Shown here: piece by piece, positions 1 to 18,017 of the stretch | Layout: every line of letters begins with the position of its first letter | Position numbering within the stretch: the stretch's first letter is position 1 | Source: Dimorphilus gyrociliatus | Taxonomy: Eukaryota > Annelida > Polychaeta > Dinophilidae | Assembly: GCA_904063045.1 (NCBI GenBank) | Contig: CAJFCJ010000020.1 | Coordinates: 922,916 to 986,915 of the forward strand | DNA length: 64,000 bases | Direction of reading: 5' to 3' | Program-made: the position numbers and the translations under genes | The notes under the pieces: model-generated | What the model was told of the DNA's origin: nothing | Seen by the model: the letters and a program-made list of their open reading frames with translations, nothing else | The model's database searches: none

Positions 1-469
1 GAAATTCTCAGCGTTTATGCTTGCTCTATGGCAAAAAAAAAACCCTCTAATTCATTAAAAAGAGAGAAAATAATTCGTCTGTAATGTTGTTATTAAAAAG
101 AATTTATCTTTAGTTCATTCACCCAGGGCATCCAACTTGATTATATTTGCTATTATAAAGAAATCAAGAATAGCCCATTCACTTTGAACTTTTATAAAAT
201 GAGATGTTGTTGTTGTTTTTTATCGCTAAAAGAGTTTACTTTAGTATATTTTTTTTTCTAGAATAACAGCTTAAAGGCATAAAATATTGTTTATAATTCA
301 ATTTAACAGGATGATAGATGGTATAGAGATTTTTATAAATAACTAAATAAAGAATTTTATTTCTGTACAATTCATCAATAATCAACAAGATATAGTTAAC
401 TTTCTTTTTTTTCTTTTCATCCATCTATTCTTAATTATTGTAGAATGGTAAAAACATATTATTTTACAG

Positions 470-3400
470 GTAAAGTTGGGCTTATTAGATGTAAAGTAAA
501 AGGAAGCCCTCCCCCAAGTATAGTTTGGTTTAAAAATACTGCTAGCCTGAATACAGCGGGGAAAAAATATGCTGATACTCGTGATGGATTGCGCATCAAT
601 AACTTAGAGAGCCCGGAGGACGATGGTACCTATACACTTATGGCGTCTACAGATAGAGAGACGAAAACGAAAATTTTTCGTATTACTGTCTCTACTCAGC
701 CCAAAATTACTGAAGGTTTTCAAAACAATATGAAATTGGCACATAGGAAAAAGAAAACGTTCATGTGTAAAGCAGAATCAAGACCTGATGCTAAATATCT
801 CTTTTATAGGTTAGTAGTTGAATTTCAATTTTCATTGTACATCATACATTGTATATATTAATATAGAAAAAAATCCGAAATATTTGAACCGAATTTGGAT
901 CCAAACAAAATGAGACCTCTAGGCTCATCTGATGATTATGTTGTTGATGGAGACAAGGGCTTCATACAGTTTAATAGCCCTGTTTTTGAGGATACAGGTA
1001 CATATCTTTGTGTCGCGAAAAATCAAGCCGGATCTGATTCCTCGTACGGTTTCATAAGAGTGCACATGAGACCAGATTATGTTGAAGTAAGACAACCATC
1101 TAACGCCAGAGAAAACGCAAAAGCAGATTTCAGAGTTACGTTTAGAGCCTACCCATTTCCCGAAGTAATTTTTCAAAAAAGGCATAATCCAAGTGTGAAA
1201 TACGAGCTGGGTAAAAGCTATGAGAATGGTAGAATAAAGGTTGAGAAAACGGATGCAAGAACGGTTACTTTCAAACTGGACAAAGCTTCGTGGAAGGATT
1301 ATGGTAATTACTCAATTATACTGAGAAATGACGAAGGAAAGGTGGTAAAGAATGAAACTCTGAAAATAAGATTTCAGCCTCAAATGATCTCAAAAGATAC
1401 AGTGGTCTATGCGTGGGCTGGGGCTGTAAGAAATTTAACTTGCGAGGTTATATCCTATCCCGAACCGTCAATTTTCTGGTATAGAAAAGACAGGGACAAC
1501 GATAACAAACAAATAATGAGAAGATTAGAAAGTAACGAGACACTCGTCTTGTACCCTTTAGAAAAAAAGATTGGAGGTAGATATTTCAGAAATATTCAAG
1601 TTCGTGTAAGCATTCAGGTAGAAACTTGGGCATTCTACGATCGTTTCTATTGTGGGGCATCCAACAAACATGGGAAAGCTGTAAATTCTACCGTAAAATT
1701 AGAAAGAGCTGAAAAACCTGGACCGCCGAAGAATGTAAGAGAGTTGGAGGTTACACCGACGACTGTAACTCTAGCTGTCGATCCACCTGATTTTGATGGC
1801 CATATACCATTAACCGGTTACCGGGTTTCTTGGCACAATATGCATTTGGTTTTTAAATTACGTAAGTATTTAATTTTAGCATGAATTTCTTTCTGAAAAT
1901 TATATCTGATTCAAATAATTCATTTCGTTATAAGCTCGTGCTGAAGGTAAGGAGCATGGTTATATAATATCTTTAATGTAGCACGATACCTTCTCTCCTT
2001 TTTATTCTCTTCAGACATTGTCCTCCTTTGTCTATTGAGTAGAATATTTATTTTTTTTATCGAAAGAGAATCAACTTTCTTTATTTTATATTAGGAAATT
2101 CGTAGAGTATTTTTGAATGCATACTACTCTTATTCTTATGCAAATGAATTAAATACAAATACTAAATTACCAAGGGAATTTTAATGGATGAAAAGAAAGT
2201 TAATTTAAGATGAATTTGCTGTCCTCCTGAGTTTCAGCTAAATGTCATCGTTTTTTTTCCCTACCGCTTTCCCTTTAAAATTCCCATAGTTTCGTTTATT
2301 AAACATAAATATCATATATAATCATTTTATCTATTAATCAAACAGATCAAAAACTTTACATCGAAAATCTTAACCCCGCTACAACTTACACCTTCAAAAT
2401 TCAAGCTGTTAATCGTGTTGGCCCTGGAAATGATATTCAATTATCCATTCAAACGCATACTTCTTCTGCACCGAAACCAATCGTTATCCGAGGCGATAGG
2501 ATTAGTGTTGAACCGTACAGTTACGAAGCCAAATGGAAAAATCCGCAAACTGGAGGTTCGCCAATAACTTGGTATTACTTCCAATATAGAGCAGTGGAAA
2601 TGGATGATGAAAGTAAAAATGTCATAAGAGGCCGAACTAACTACAAGGAAAAGAAAGTTAAGGATAATAGATTAAGACCTATGACTTCTTATACGTAATA
2701 TGAAAAATAATTATTATTTGTCTCTATCACTATATAGCATGTTTGCTTTCCTTTCTTTTGATACAGACTCACCCACCTGCAAGAGAATACTTTCTATGAG
2801 TTAACGATTAAAGCTGAAAACAATATTGGTATTAGTAAGATCAGTGACGAATTCATCTTTCAAACAAGAACAGGTTAGCTATAAATTTTTCTCTCGTCTA
2901 TTCTTTTCTTTTTTCTAGGTCAGATATACATAATAAGAAAATAAATTAAATACTTTTATGTAACAAATACGATTAGTTAAAGATTTATTTTTATTTAAAA
3001 ATTATATGTATAGTACAATATTTATATAATTTCATTTTTTAATTTAATTAGTCCTATATGTATATCATTTAAGTGTAAATAGATATTTTTTTTTAAATTT
3101 TCTTATATTCTCCATTATTGTTAAATGATCTGTTTAAAAGATAGAAATTATCTTGAAATATATACTTTATTCTAGTATAAAGTATATACTGGTCTATATA
3201 AAAACATTCACACACATTCATATACATATATATATACATTATACATGTATTATATTCATATTTAAACTTTTAATAATCATTATCGTAAGATTAAAAAAAG
3301 TAAAACATATTTAAAATTGAATAAGCGAATAAAACTGCAAAGTTCATATAAATAATCTATCTTGAATAGAGTACAAATATAATTAAATAAAAAGCTGATA

Positions 3401-4875
3401 ATTGATGATACATATGGGATAGACAAGACCGAAAAAAAGGTGGAATATATGTATTAATACTAATATGTATATTTCTTACCCTCGTTTTATCGATTGTGGC
3501 TTTTTTTTTCCATTTTTTTTCTACAATCATTGAAATAAAAGAAGGAAAAAATCTCTCTTATTTTTTTTCCCTATATCCCGCTTCAAGTGATATTTTTATA
3601 TTTAAGAAAAAATAAACAAAAGAGAAGAGAAACTTTTGAGTTGAGTTTATAGAAAAATAAGCATTTTTTTATTATTTTAATCGATCGTTTTAAAAGTAGA
3701 AAGAAAATTTTCTTTCTCTTTTTATTTCTATAGCAGATTAATAAAACGTAAATGCGAATAATCATTTGAAATATTAGAAATATATAGTATAAGTATTATA
3801 AATAATACAAATTCAGTGCATTTCAAGCATTTTATATCTTTTATTTATTCAATTTGAATGAATTCTATTACTATTCTTTTTAGACGATGCTTTATAGAAT
3901 AAATTATAATTATTAAATTTATATATTTGAAGAAAATGAAAAGCCACGGAATGTTGTAATTCATTTCGCACGATTGTATTTTAGTTTATTTTTTTTTTCC
4001 TGGCATGAAAATAAAGAATAACGAAAATATCTTTTTTTTTTATTCTATATATATTATATTCATATTTCTTTTTAGTTTTGTTATATTTTTGGTGTTTTAT
4101 TGGTGATAAATATACTTTACTTTTACAGCAAAAGGCTACGTTGGATCCAATTCAAATAAGGCTACTTTACACTCAACCCTCATTCTCACTGCACTACTAC
4201 TCTTCATTTTTAGGGGAAATTTTTAACCATAAAACAAATATCTTGTACTTTTTTTTTTTTTATTTTTTTTTATTTTTTTTTTCCTTTTTCTGTTAAAAAA
4301 GCATGTTTTACTGAAAGAGAAAAAAAAAATACTGTTGGCTTTTTTCTTTTTTTTTTAAAAAAAAAAGTTGTTTATATTGTGCTTTTTATTGTCACATTCC
4401 AAGCTTTTAGCTTTATGGTTTATCTCTTTTTTTAATCCCAATACTCTTAGAGAAACTTAAACAGCTATTATATTATTATACAAGAATGAAATAATCAAAA
4501 ATATCAGTTGTCATTCTTTATATAAAATACTGTATATATTTTTAATATAATCGTTTTGTTTTTTTTTAACTTAGTCTTTTCATTTTGTCTTTTTATTGAT
4601 AAAATGAAAGGAAAAATCAAAAACAAAAAAGTCAACAAAATGGAGGAAAAATGAAAAAAAAAAAACAAAACAAAAATTCGGCAGAAAGTACTAAAAGCTC
4701 AAGAAAAAATTAAAATATCATTTGAACAATCATTTTAACCTTGTAGATTATTTTAAATATTAATAAGTTTTTCTTATTTTTAATAATTTTACTTCTTATA
4801 AATTATTTTATTAAACTTTCTCTTTATTGTTATGTGTGACATTAGGTGAAAAGTCTGTAGTATTCTATTTATTAT

Positions 4876-4922
<47 letters not shown>

Positions 4923-5989
4923 CATTTACAATTAACGAAATACATACTGTATATAAGGTATATATACATAATAACAAATTAGTCTTTGAGATATTTGTAA
5001 ACTGAGAAAGTAGAGGAACCTGCATATTTGTATTTATCCTTAAGAAAACGACAAACCTTTTAATGTAGTAAAAGTTAATATATTAATTGTTTGGAAAACC
5101 TTTTGTTAACTTGCTAAAAGTTGTTTCGGTCTCCTGTTGTGGATTGTTAACAGTCATTTAAACCTTTGAATACGTCATCGAGGGTAGTAGATAGAGTACG
5201 TGTACAATGATAGATGATCAGTTTTCAAAGACAATTTCCTAATATTAATGTTTTATTTAAAAAAGAAACGATTTTGTAATAATTTCCATAAGTGTCTGGT
5301 ACTATCTCATGATCATGTTTACATTTATTCAATACATATTTAGAAGGAAAAACATAGAAATTTTTAAAGATTTCTACTCTAATAAATATTTCGTTTAAAC
5401 GAAAAAAAATTCACCAAAAAGCAGGTTTAGTGTCTTTTTTTATTATTATTTTTAATTAACCTTTTATATTTTTTCATTTATATTATTTTTTGATGATTTT
5501 CTTCTGTTTAATTTATTAATATTTTCTTTGGTATACTTAAAAAATAACGATTATCCTTCTTCTTTAAAAGTAATCTGTTCTATATAATATGTAACTGTAT
5601 ACTGTGCAGGAGAGTTGAAATATTGATTAATTTTGTCTATTGCTTAACAATTGCCATTACTTTTTTAAACTAATTGTTTGATTATTTCTATTGATAATTT
5701 TTTATTTTATGTAAAAAAAACAGCTACCACCGAAGAGAGGAAGAGGTATGCAGCCGCTAATTCAAAGAGGATTGGCTCAGGAGGGGTAGCAGCTATAGCA
5801 TGCATCATTCTTCTTTTAGTAATTGTCGCTGTAGATGGCGCCTGCTACGTACTCAACGATTGCGGAATTACGAGGCTAATATGTGTTCATGCATGTGGAA
5901 AAACTCCAGCTGAAAATAGAGCTCGTAGACAAGATAATGTGGCTGCAAACTCGGAAGAACAAGAAAAATTAGCGACAGAACATGCATAA
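470..5989 (+). CDS. NCAM/fasciclin II/apCAM-like Ig-FN3 cell adhesion molecule (5' partial), transmembrane isoform
   Basis: Homophilic neural-type adhesion receptor. Coding exons 470-809, 867-1861, 2346-2694, 2767-2873 and 5724-5989 join with matching phases (685 codons here); the gene begins left of the window, because the first exon starts at an acceptor and its first codon lacks one base. Domains in order: Ig (signature DDGTY), Ig (DTGTYLC), Ig (YGNYSI), Ig (RFYCGAS), then two FN3 domains (the first with PGPPKNV and NLNPATTYTFKIQAVN, the second ending TFYELTIKAENNIG). The last exon gives a membrane helix of about 20 residues (AAIACIILLLVIVAV) followed by a short cysteine-bearing tail with CGKTP, as in NCAM and Fas2. 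The family has five Ig and two FN3 domains, so one N-terminal Ig is probably off-window. The 57-nt intron at 810-866 is unusually short. Family assignment is confident; the exact orthologue is not resolved. Confidence 0.88.
4129..4226 (+). CDS. Alternative last exon encoding a GPI-anchor signal (same adhesion gene)
   Basis: This exon lies in the 2.85-kb intron between the second FN3 exon and the transmembrane exon. It starts after a good acceptor (tacttttacag) and is entered in phase 1, the same phase as the transmembrane exon at 5724. Read in that phase it encodes about 32 residues: a polar spacer GYVGSNSNKA (small residues suitable as an omega site), then a hydrophobic stretch LILTALLLFIF, four more residues and a stop at 4224-4226. 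That is the layout of a GPI attachment signal. NCAM, Fas2 and Aplysia apCAM are known to have GPI and transmembrane isoforms, so alternative last-exon use is the natural reading. No cDNA evidence is available here. Confidence 0.7.
4878..4914 (+). repeat. (TA)n microsatellite
   Basis: About 18 uninterrupted AT units in the intron between the GPI and transmembrane exons. Similar runs occur at 7355-7382, 39909-39933 and 55506-55538. Confidence 0.9.
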
Positions 5990-7355
5990 ACCCTGTTTAT
6001 TATTAACTCGGTTATGTAATACTAATAATATATATGTAAAAGGCTGTATATAAAGCTATTTTTGACAATTTAGTTTCTAATAGTGAATACGTGGATTTAG
6101 CTGTAGAAAGAACCCTTCTTCTTTTATGAGATTTGGCAGTGAGATAATTAAGTAAGACCAAGTTATTTTTGTTCGTGTCAGGTTTGAGCCAAAATTTTGA
6201 AAGAATTTGTTTTTATAAAATATTAACACTTCTCTAGAAGAGAAACTATTAATATTTACCTTCCGTTGGTGAGATGACAAGCACTTGCAAACTCAAACGG
6301 GAACAGAGAAAAGAAAATATGATAGAATGCCGACTGTAGCTTGTAAGCAGTAACATTCCACGTATTCAAGAAAATATACCTGGGACAGAAAGAAATGAAT
6401 AGATTCTATATACTTAAACCTATAAATATAAATATATATGTACTATATATATATATATATATATTTATACGTTTGCTTGTTTCTATGTATACAAGTACAT
6501 CTTTCCAAACAAACCACCATTCTGCACTGTATGTCTTTTGTTTATAATAAGTTTAATCTCAGGTCTTAATCTATTAAAACCATGTTATCAAAAAATAAGT
6601 TATGCAATATCCTTTTATGCTTATACTACATTCCCGTTCAGATGTTGTGAGCATTTTTTTTTGTGATTGAATGTAGCTATTTATAGTTGAAATTTCTGAA
6701 ATAAATTGCTAAACAATTGCTTTCTAAATAGAACAATTTTTGGGAAATCCAAGTTTTTTATACGAAAGCTGGTCTTTTTTTTATTAGGAAGGTCATATTA
6801 AGTCAGACTTTATGCCGTGAAAAACAGATATCGAATTATAATATGAAATTTTATCTGCATTGATTGATAATTGATTGTCACATGACAAATAGGAATTGAA
6901 TGACGTCAGATTTTGCAATAATATAAATCCCTAGCGCTCTTCTCGTAAGTCAGATCATGTGTGCTATGTCATAGTTAGTGGATTTCCATCTATTGTCGCT
7001 CCCTTGTTCAGTCAATAAGGCCTTAATGTTTGACTTATAAATTTTCCGATATTATATAACTCAGGCATTTAGGCGAACTTGATTGCAACAATTGCTACTT
7101 TTGGAAGATCTTATTTTCAGTAGAGGTAAATATGCAAGTTATTTAATTGTAAAGGACGAAATAGTATTTTAGTCTATTCGGCTAAAAATAAAATAAAATA
7201 CTAATCTATTAGCTCTTAGAAGTTCTCAGTGGGTGTACACACCTGGTAAGATAGGAATTTTTTTGTCTAAATCTAATCAATCAACAAATAAATTGGTTTA
7301 AAAAGAAAAATTTATAGAAATTGTTATTAAAGCTTATAAATCTGATATATAAATT

Positions 7356-7386
<31 letters not shown>

Positions 7387-7889
7387 ACTGTATATACAGT
7401 ATATATACATCACTGTATAATCACGTGTATTTCTAAACATTTCTCTATGTATTAATATTTATATGAATAATAGTTTGTTATTTTTCATATTCAATAGTTT
7501 GCATATATTAATTTGAAATATTGTTTAAAAAAACTCTAAAATAATCTCTCCAACCGAGTATACTTTATTTAGAAACATTGTATACGATATATATATATGT
7601 ATATATAAATATATATTGTATAAATGGTGGTGTATTCAATACAATTCTTTTTTTTTATTATATTATCAGAAGCCACAGTATTTCGTCATTCACTCACACA
7701 ATCATACATTATTTCTTTTTCATATATAGTAAAATCCAATGATAAAGCAATAAACTGAATGATGAGATTAAAAATGCTGGTTCATCCTGAAAAAATAATT
7801 TTTTAGTGCTTTCAAATTTCATCAAAATGGCAAAAAAGTTATTATTTGTTATAAACAGCAGCTTTCATAAGCTTTTTTGTTTTTTTTTT
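5990..7889. other. Intergenic spacer, adhesion gene to cullin-1
   Basis: No coding exon recognised. It holds the 3' untranslated region of the adhesion gene, (TA)n runs near 6441-6463 and 7355-7382, and a CRE/TATA cluster at 6901-6928 (listed separately). Reading frames across 6077-6280 are short and have no recognisable content. Confidence 0.6.
6901..7125 (+). promoter_or_regulatory. Putative promoter and untranslated first exon (CRE + TATA)
   Basis: A perfect palindromic CRE (TGACGTCA, 6901-6908) is followed 12 bases later by a TATA-like ATATAAAT (6921-6928), then about 200 bases of less AT-biased sequence ending in a splice donor (GAG|GTAAAT, gt at 7126). This looks like a core promoter with a non-coding first exon on the + strand. 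No + coding exon follows until 13761, beyond the opposite-strand cullin-1 gene, so the target is unknown. Inference from motif layout only. Confidence 0.3.
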
Positions 7890-13060
<5,171 letters not shown>

Positions 13061-13760
13061 GTTTTTTTCTCAATTTGAAATTTTAGACGGACGGACCTAA
13101 CTTGACGACTGTTCTCTAAACTGGTTGACAACGATCTGAAAATTACATGAATAATTAAAAATATCGTCAAGATAAGTGTTAATATAAAGTATATCATGGC
13201 AATGACCACGTTTCGACTACATAGGTAAAACTATGACAAATCAACGAAAATGCACATCAATAGCTCATAGGGTTCTTAAATAATCATTCTTCTATAGGTT
13301 TACTTACGGATTACGATGGTAAATTAGAAATAAAGGAACATTTTCAGAAATTTTTCTTGTTCTCTGTCTTCGACAGTAGTAAATAGTTTTATACAGAATT
13401 TATGGTCGGGGCAAGATAAAATGTAAAATGGTGATTGTCTATAGCTAACCATAGGCGGCCATTTTTGAATCCCTAAATATATCTGTCAAGTAATTCTCTC
13501 TATTAGTCAGCTCGAGTATTTAAATAAACGGGTTATGCGGGAAACGAATATTTTGCTTTATAATAAAATATTTAACTATTTTTTTTTGTCTAAAATAAGG
13601 AACTTTTTCAGTAAAAATTTTAAAAGTTTTGATGAAGAATGACGTTCATTGAAAGTTTTTCATTATATTTTTAATATTAATTGGAAATAATTTTTACTGA
13701 TGAGAAGATAATCATGAGGGTATATTGAACGATAAAAAGAGATGTTTTATTAACAAAAAG

Positions 13761-15325
13761 ATGATCAACATCTTTTCGAAATTTATCTTAATATATCTCA
13801 CAACAAGTATGTTTTCATCTTCATCGTTACATATTATTTTAAAATATTACATTTATAAATAGATGTAGTACATTCAAAAATGCCATTGAAATTTGAAATA
13901 AAAGATCCGCTGCTTCAATCTGTATTTAATATTCCTGCGTCAGCTTTTGTATGCTCTAGAAAAAAATCATGTAGCAGAGACGTACACATATTATATCAAG
14001 GGCGTAAAGCGTTTTTATGGCTCAATGTTAAGGTATTTTCACGGTCAATGCAACCTGTTACTTTTCAGGTATGTTTTTCTAAATGGCTTTTATCATATAG
14101 TTTAATCCTGTATTAAATATATTTTAGCTACAAGAATCCTCATCACCTTCCAAGGAAAATTTAACATGTAGATTCTACGACGAGGTAAATGTATTATCGG
14201 GATCTCGCCGTATACAATCCAGTCTGTCATTCAAGAAGAAGAAGCTATTCAAATCTATTGAGTTAACGCTAATGCCAGTAAATGGTTTGTATATAATATC
14301 TCTTTATCTTCTTTATGTATATAAGCATTTATATAAATTGTATATACTAATATATATATATATATATATATTTTAGATGTAAATTTCACAAAATCGACAA
14401 AGAAGATTATCTATTGTTTAAAAGCAATAAACGAAGCTTGTTACAATCATGATCTTTGTAAGTATCAGTGATAACAACTACTACGAATACGTAGTTTAAG
14501 AATTAAATTTTCTCAACTATTTAGCCAAATCGTCCCCTCGGTCAACTCAATGTCGAGACGGTGAAAGATATTGCAATAAGCTTTCGAAATGTACCGTAAC
14601 AGACGTTGACTGTAACGCTAATTGCAGTATTCTAAATAGCTTTATATGTGATTTAAATACAAGATGTCTGCACTCTATGTACCGTTGTGACGGTGTAGAT
14701 CAATGTGAAGATCACTCGGATGAGTTGGATTGTTGTAAGTAGTCATATTATAAATCTACCCAATTCTAACTTTTATTCTTTTCAAGTGCCGACTATCACT
14801 TACAAATGGTGGGTGTTTATTATTCCCTTGACGCTCTTTTCTATACTGGCTATAATTTGCTTGATGATGACGAGAAAAAGGACGCAAGAACTTTTAACAG
14901 TTGTTGCTGCAGCTCCTACAAATGATAACAGTAAGTTTTTACATTAATTTTTATTCTAGTAAGTCAATTTTAAAATTTCAAAACTTAAATTAGCCGTAAC
15001 AAGATCTGCTGAAGAGAATGATGATATGCAAGTTGAAAATAGACAAGACGAAGCACTAATAATGTCTCCACCGTCTTATAGCGAATTACCTGACAGGCAA
15101 ACAAATGCATCCCAAAACATGCATCTTTCAACTTCTATTATTCCACCCCTCCCTATTACTCCTCCTCCACCATACGAAAGCGTTGTAGGAGGAGCTACAG
15201 AAGTAAGACCTATTGTATATTTAAAGATGATATATTAACAAAATGTTAATTATTTGAAATTGCTTTAGAATCCACCACCGTACAATATTTCAAGGAGTAT
15301 TCAGCAAACCTCAGAAACTACGTGA
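13761..15325 (+). CDS. Single-pass membrane protein with LDLa domain and PPxY-type cytoplasmic tail
   Basis: Eight exons (13761-13806, 13863-14068, 14128-14284, 14377-14457, 14525-14734, 14787-14930, 14994-15202, 15269-15325) give 369 residues with all phases consistent. The first exon, joined by a 56-nt intron, supplies a signal peptide (MINIFSKFILIYLTT) and is preferred over the ATG at 13880. The N-terminal 140 residues are unrecognised (possibly CUB-like, with few cysteines). An LDL-receptor class A repeat follows (FICDLNTRCLHSMYRCDG...CEDHSDELDC), then a membrane helix (WWVFIIPLTLFSILAIICLMM). The tail carries PPSYSEL, PPPPYES and NPPPYN, ligands for WW domains of NEDD4-family ubiquitin ligases. 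LDLRAD3 and LDLRAD4/PMEPA1 share this LDLa-TM-PPxY plan, so a role in recruiting E3 ligases is plausible, but orthology is not shown. Convergent with the astacin gene; the stops are about 180 bases apart. Confidence 0.75.
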
Positions 15326-15502
15326 GAAAGTTTAGAAACTATTTTATTTGTCACACTGTTTACTTACATTCATTATTGATAAAACAAAGAAAAAAGCATG
15401 TCAAACAAGATTATACAATTTCTCTCTATATAATATTATTCATCTACTAATCTACTACTACTATGTTCTACTTTTAATATTTGATTTCTTTAAATTCTTT
15501 TG

Positions 15503-18017
15503 CTACACTTTGCAAAAGTTACAAGATTTTCTACAGTTCATTTTCATATATCTCATATATTTTCTTGTTTTACAATATCTTGGAGCCCATTTTGGGCAGT
15601 TTTTGTTATTGTCAGAGCAGTTCGATATCACTTTGGCTAAGAATATTAAAAAAAAGTTGACGTTATTTTAACCTTTGCTATTAGAAAAATATTCTGATTA
15701 CCTGAATCCGAGCAATTTGCCACTTTACAAGACAACTGACAATTTTTCAGCATATATTTCGGATTTTTTGAACATTCACCTTTCGTAGCCCATTTAGGAC
15801 AGTTTTCATTGGTATCTTGACATAGCTCAACTGTTGGATTAAAAAATAATCATTTAATAATTGACAATTGAACTATTGCAGAATTGTTTATATTTAATTC
15901 TTTTTCCTTTTCTTCTGCTTTTATATTTCTGTTTGCATGAGTATGGTGTACAGAAATGTTACTTGCTAATACTTCATTTAATATGAAACCATAGAATTAT
16001 CTTAGCATTTACTGCTTTACGTATTTCTTACTATATACAGTATAAAAAGCTTATTTATTACTTCAAAATTCGTTATTTTTATGACTTAAAAAGTGAACAT
16101 TGAGGCGCTATTTTAATTGAATGGTAATTGATTTGAATAAATAATTGACATAGGAATGAAATTTTCTTAATTCATTCAATTTGAAAGATCGATTAGGTTG
16201 TTTTATATCAAATTTGTTACTAAATAAGCTTCTTGATTAGTAACATTTCCTTTTCCCGAATTTTTCTGGAACTGTGGTGAGTTTACTTGAAGTAAGTGTT
16301 AAAATACTACTACTGACCTCATTTCGATATGTGCGATATAATATCAATCATCTTAGCAACTCACCTATCGATGAACTGCACATATTACAGGATTTTCTGC
16401 AATTCCGTAACATCCATACTGGATTCTTATCACATTCTTTTTTTGCAGCCCAGCTCTGGCAATGTTTGTGACTATCGCTACAATTTACTAGTTTGATAAC
16501 ATATAAATTGATTATTATTAATTATAAATGAATTTAGATATTTAGATTTTCTTACTAATTTTCCTATTACATGATTTACATGATAATTTGCAATTTTTCA
16601 ACATCCAATTAGGATTTTTACTGCATTCACCTTGAGCAGCCCAAAAGGAACAACTATGATGAAAATCCTCACATTTCTTTTTCTTTGGCTTCTCTGGTGA
16701 TTTGCAAATTTCTATAGGTTCTCCTGGACATACGCACTGACAATCTTTATTAACAAATCCTATTCCAGGACAGTCAGAGTCTTTTTTTTCACATCCCTTA
16801 CTGCAATTATACATTCTATGAAGTAATTTTATATCTAAGAAACTTAAAGTTGTTGATCTCCCCATTAAATGTTCCTTTGCTTTAAATTTTGCTTGTATGG
16901 TCTTTTTTCCATTTCTTGTAAATGCCTTTTTTCCAAAAACTCAAATATTATATAATAGTGCAATGTACTCAGCGTCTTACCGTAGCTCCATAGTGCATAA
17001 TTGAGGAATAATCATAAGGAATACCATGATAGTCGACACCGTTAGGTCTAACCTTTTCGAAATTACTTTTAGCAAAGGGAGCAACGTTCTAAAACGGAAT
17101 CAGTTTGTGTACATTTTAATTGACGTTGAAAGGTTTCTTCAAGGAAAAATTAGTTATCTTTACTTGAAAAAGCACTTGAACATATTTATCTCTATCAGGT
17201 CTGTTATGCTCGTGATATAGACCAAGAGCATGTCCGATTTCATGGATTACTATTGATTTCTAAAAAAGCATAAAAGGAAAAAGATGTAACAACTTTTTAA
17301 AAGAATTAATTAATTCAAAGAACGCAACTCTAGCACAAAGTTTTCCTAGATCAATGGTCTGACCACGCCAAACTCTTCCTATAGATGAACTACATCTGAA
17401 AGAGGATAAAGTGAACGAATTTCCTTAATAATATAGTATTTAAAAGACTTTACCCTCGGCCTCGTACAAATCGAATATGAAATTTTTCCCCATTATAAGA
17501 GTTACGGAACTTTATGCAAGTATATTTTTCATAGTCTTTTGTAGCAGCAATTATTTGTAAAAGTTCCTCATTTGCTGTAGCAGAATATGATATATGACAG
17601 ATTGTAAATGCAGTACCCTCTTCTTATCATTTACAGAATGCGTTTATGTCTACCGTAAAGGGCACAAGTCCTCCGGTCCAATAATTTCTTGCATCGGTAA
17701 TGGCTTTTCTTTTATTTCTGAAATTGAAAGGATGGATTATACTAAATTAAAACTTCAAATTTCTAGAAACTAACTGTGGTGTTTCATAAATAGCTTCCCA
17801 TTGTTCTTTGGTTAATCTCATATCAAGTTCAACTAATAACGTACCATTGTCTCCAAGAAATTCATTATCAGTACCTGAAGAATAGAAAGATTGTAATTTT
17901 TTACAAAAGAAAAACCTACTGTAAGTTTATACTATGAATTTGATTTAGGTCAAATATATTATCTATTGTCTGAGAATAAGACAAATGAAAGAAGCAAATA
18001 ATGATAAAGAATTTCAT
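15503..18017 (-). CDS. Secreted astacin metallopeptidase with four C-terminal ShK domains
   Basis: Eleven exons, 17933-18017 (first) to 15503-15636 (last), total 471 residues. The signal peptide is [16 protein letters not shown]. The catalytic M12A domain includes [12 protein letters not shown] at the propeptide boundary, the zinc site [19 protein letters not shown] (exon 17164-17259) and the Met-turn SSIMHYGA (exon 16981-17088). After the catalytic domain come four ShK/SXC cysteine modules: the first in exon 16556-16925, then one each in 16365-16487, 15702-15830 and 15503-15636. The last has a rearranged spacing ([16 protein letters not shown]). Several donors are non-canonical after GT (GTTGCG, GTTAGT), and one intron (17575-17634) is 60 nt. 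Astacins with ShK tails are common in worms and cnidarians and act in extracellular proteolysis; substrate unknown. There is no reason to call this a toxin: the ShK modules here are C-terminal appendages of an enzyme. Confidence 0.88.

Noticed and set aside
4078-4296. 72-residue frame overlapping the GPI exon
   Set aside because: It is a different frame from the one set by the upstream splice phase and ends in a poly-T artefact (Phe run).
15348-15671. 107-residue + frame over the last astacin exons
   Set aside because: Antisense shadow of the ShK exons; its start lies in the 3' flank of the LDLa/PPxY gene.
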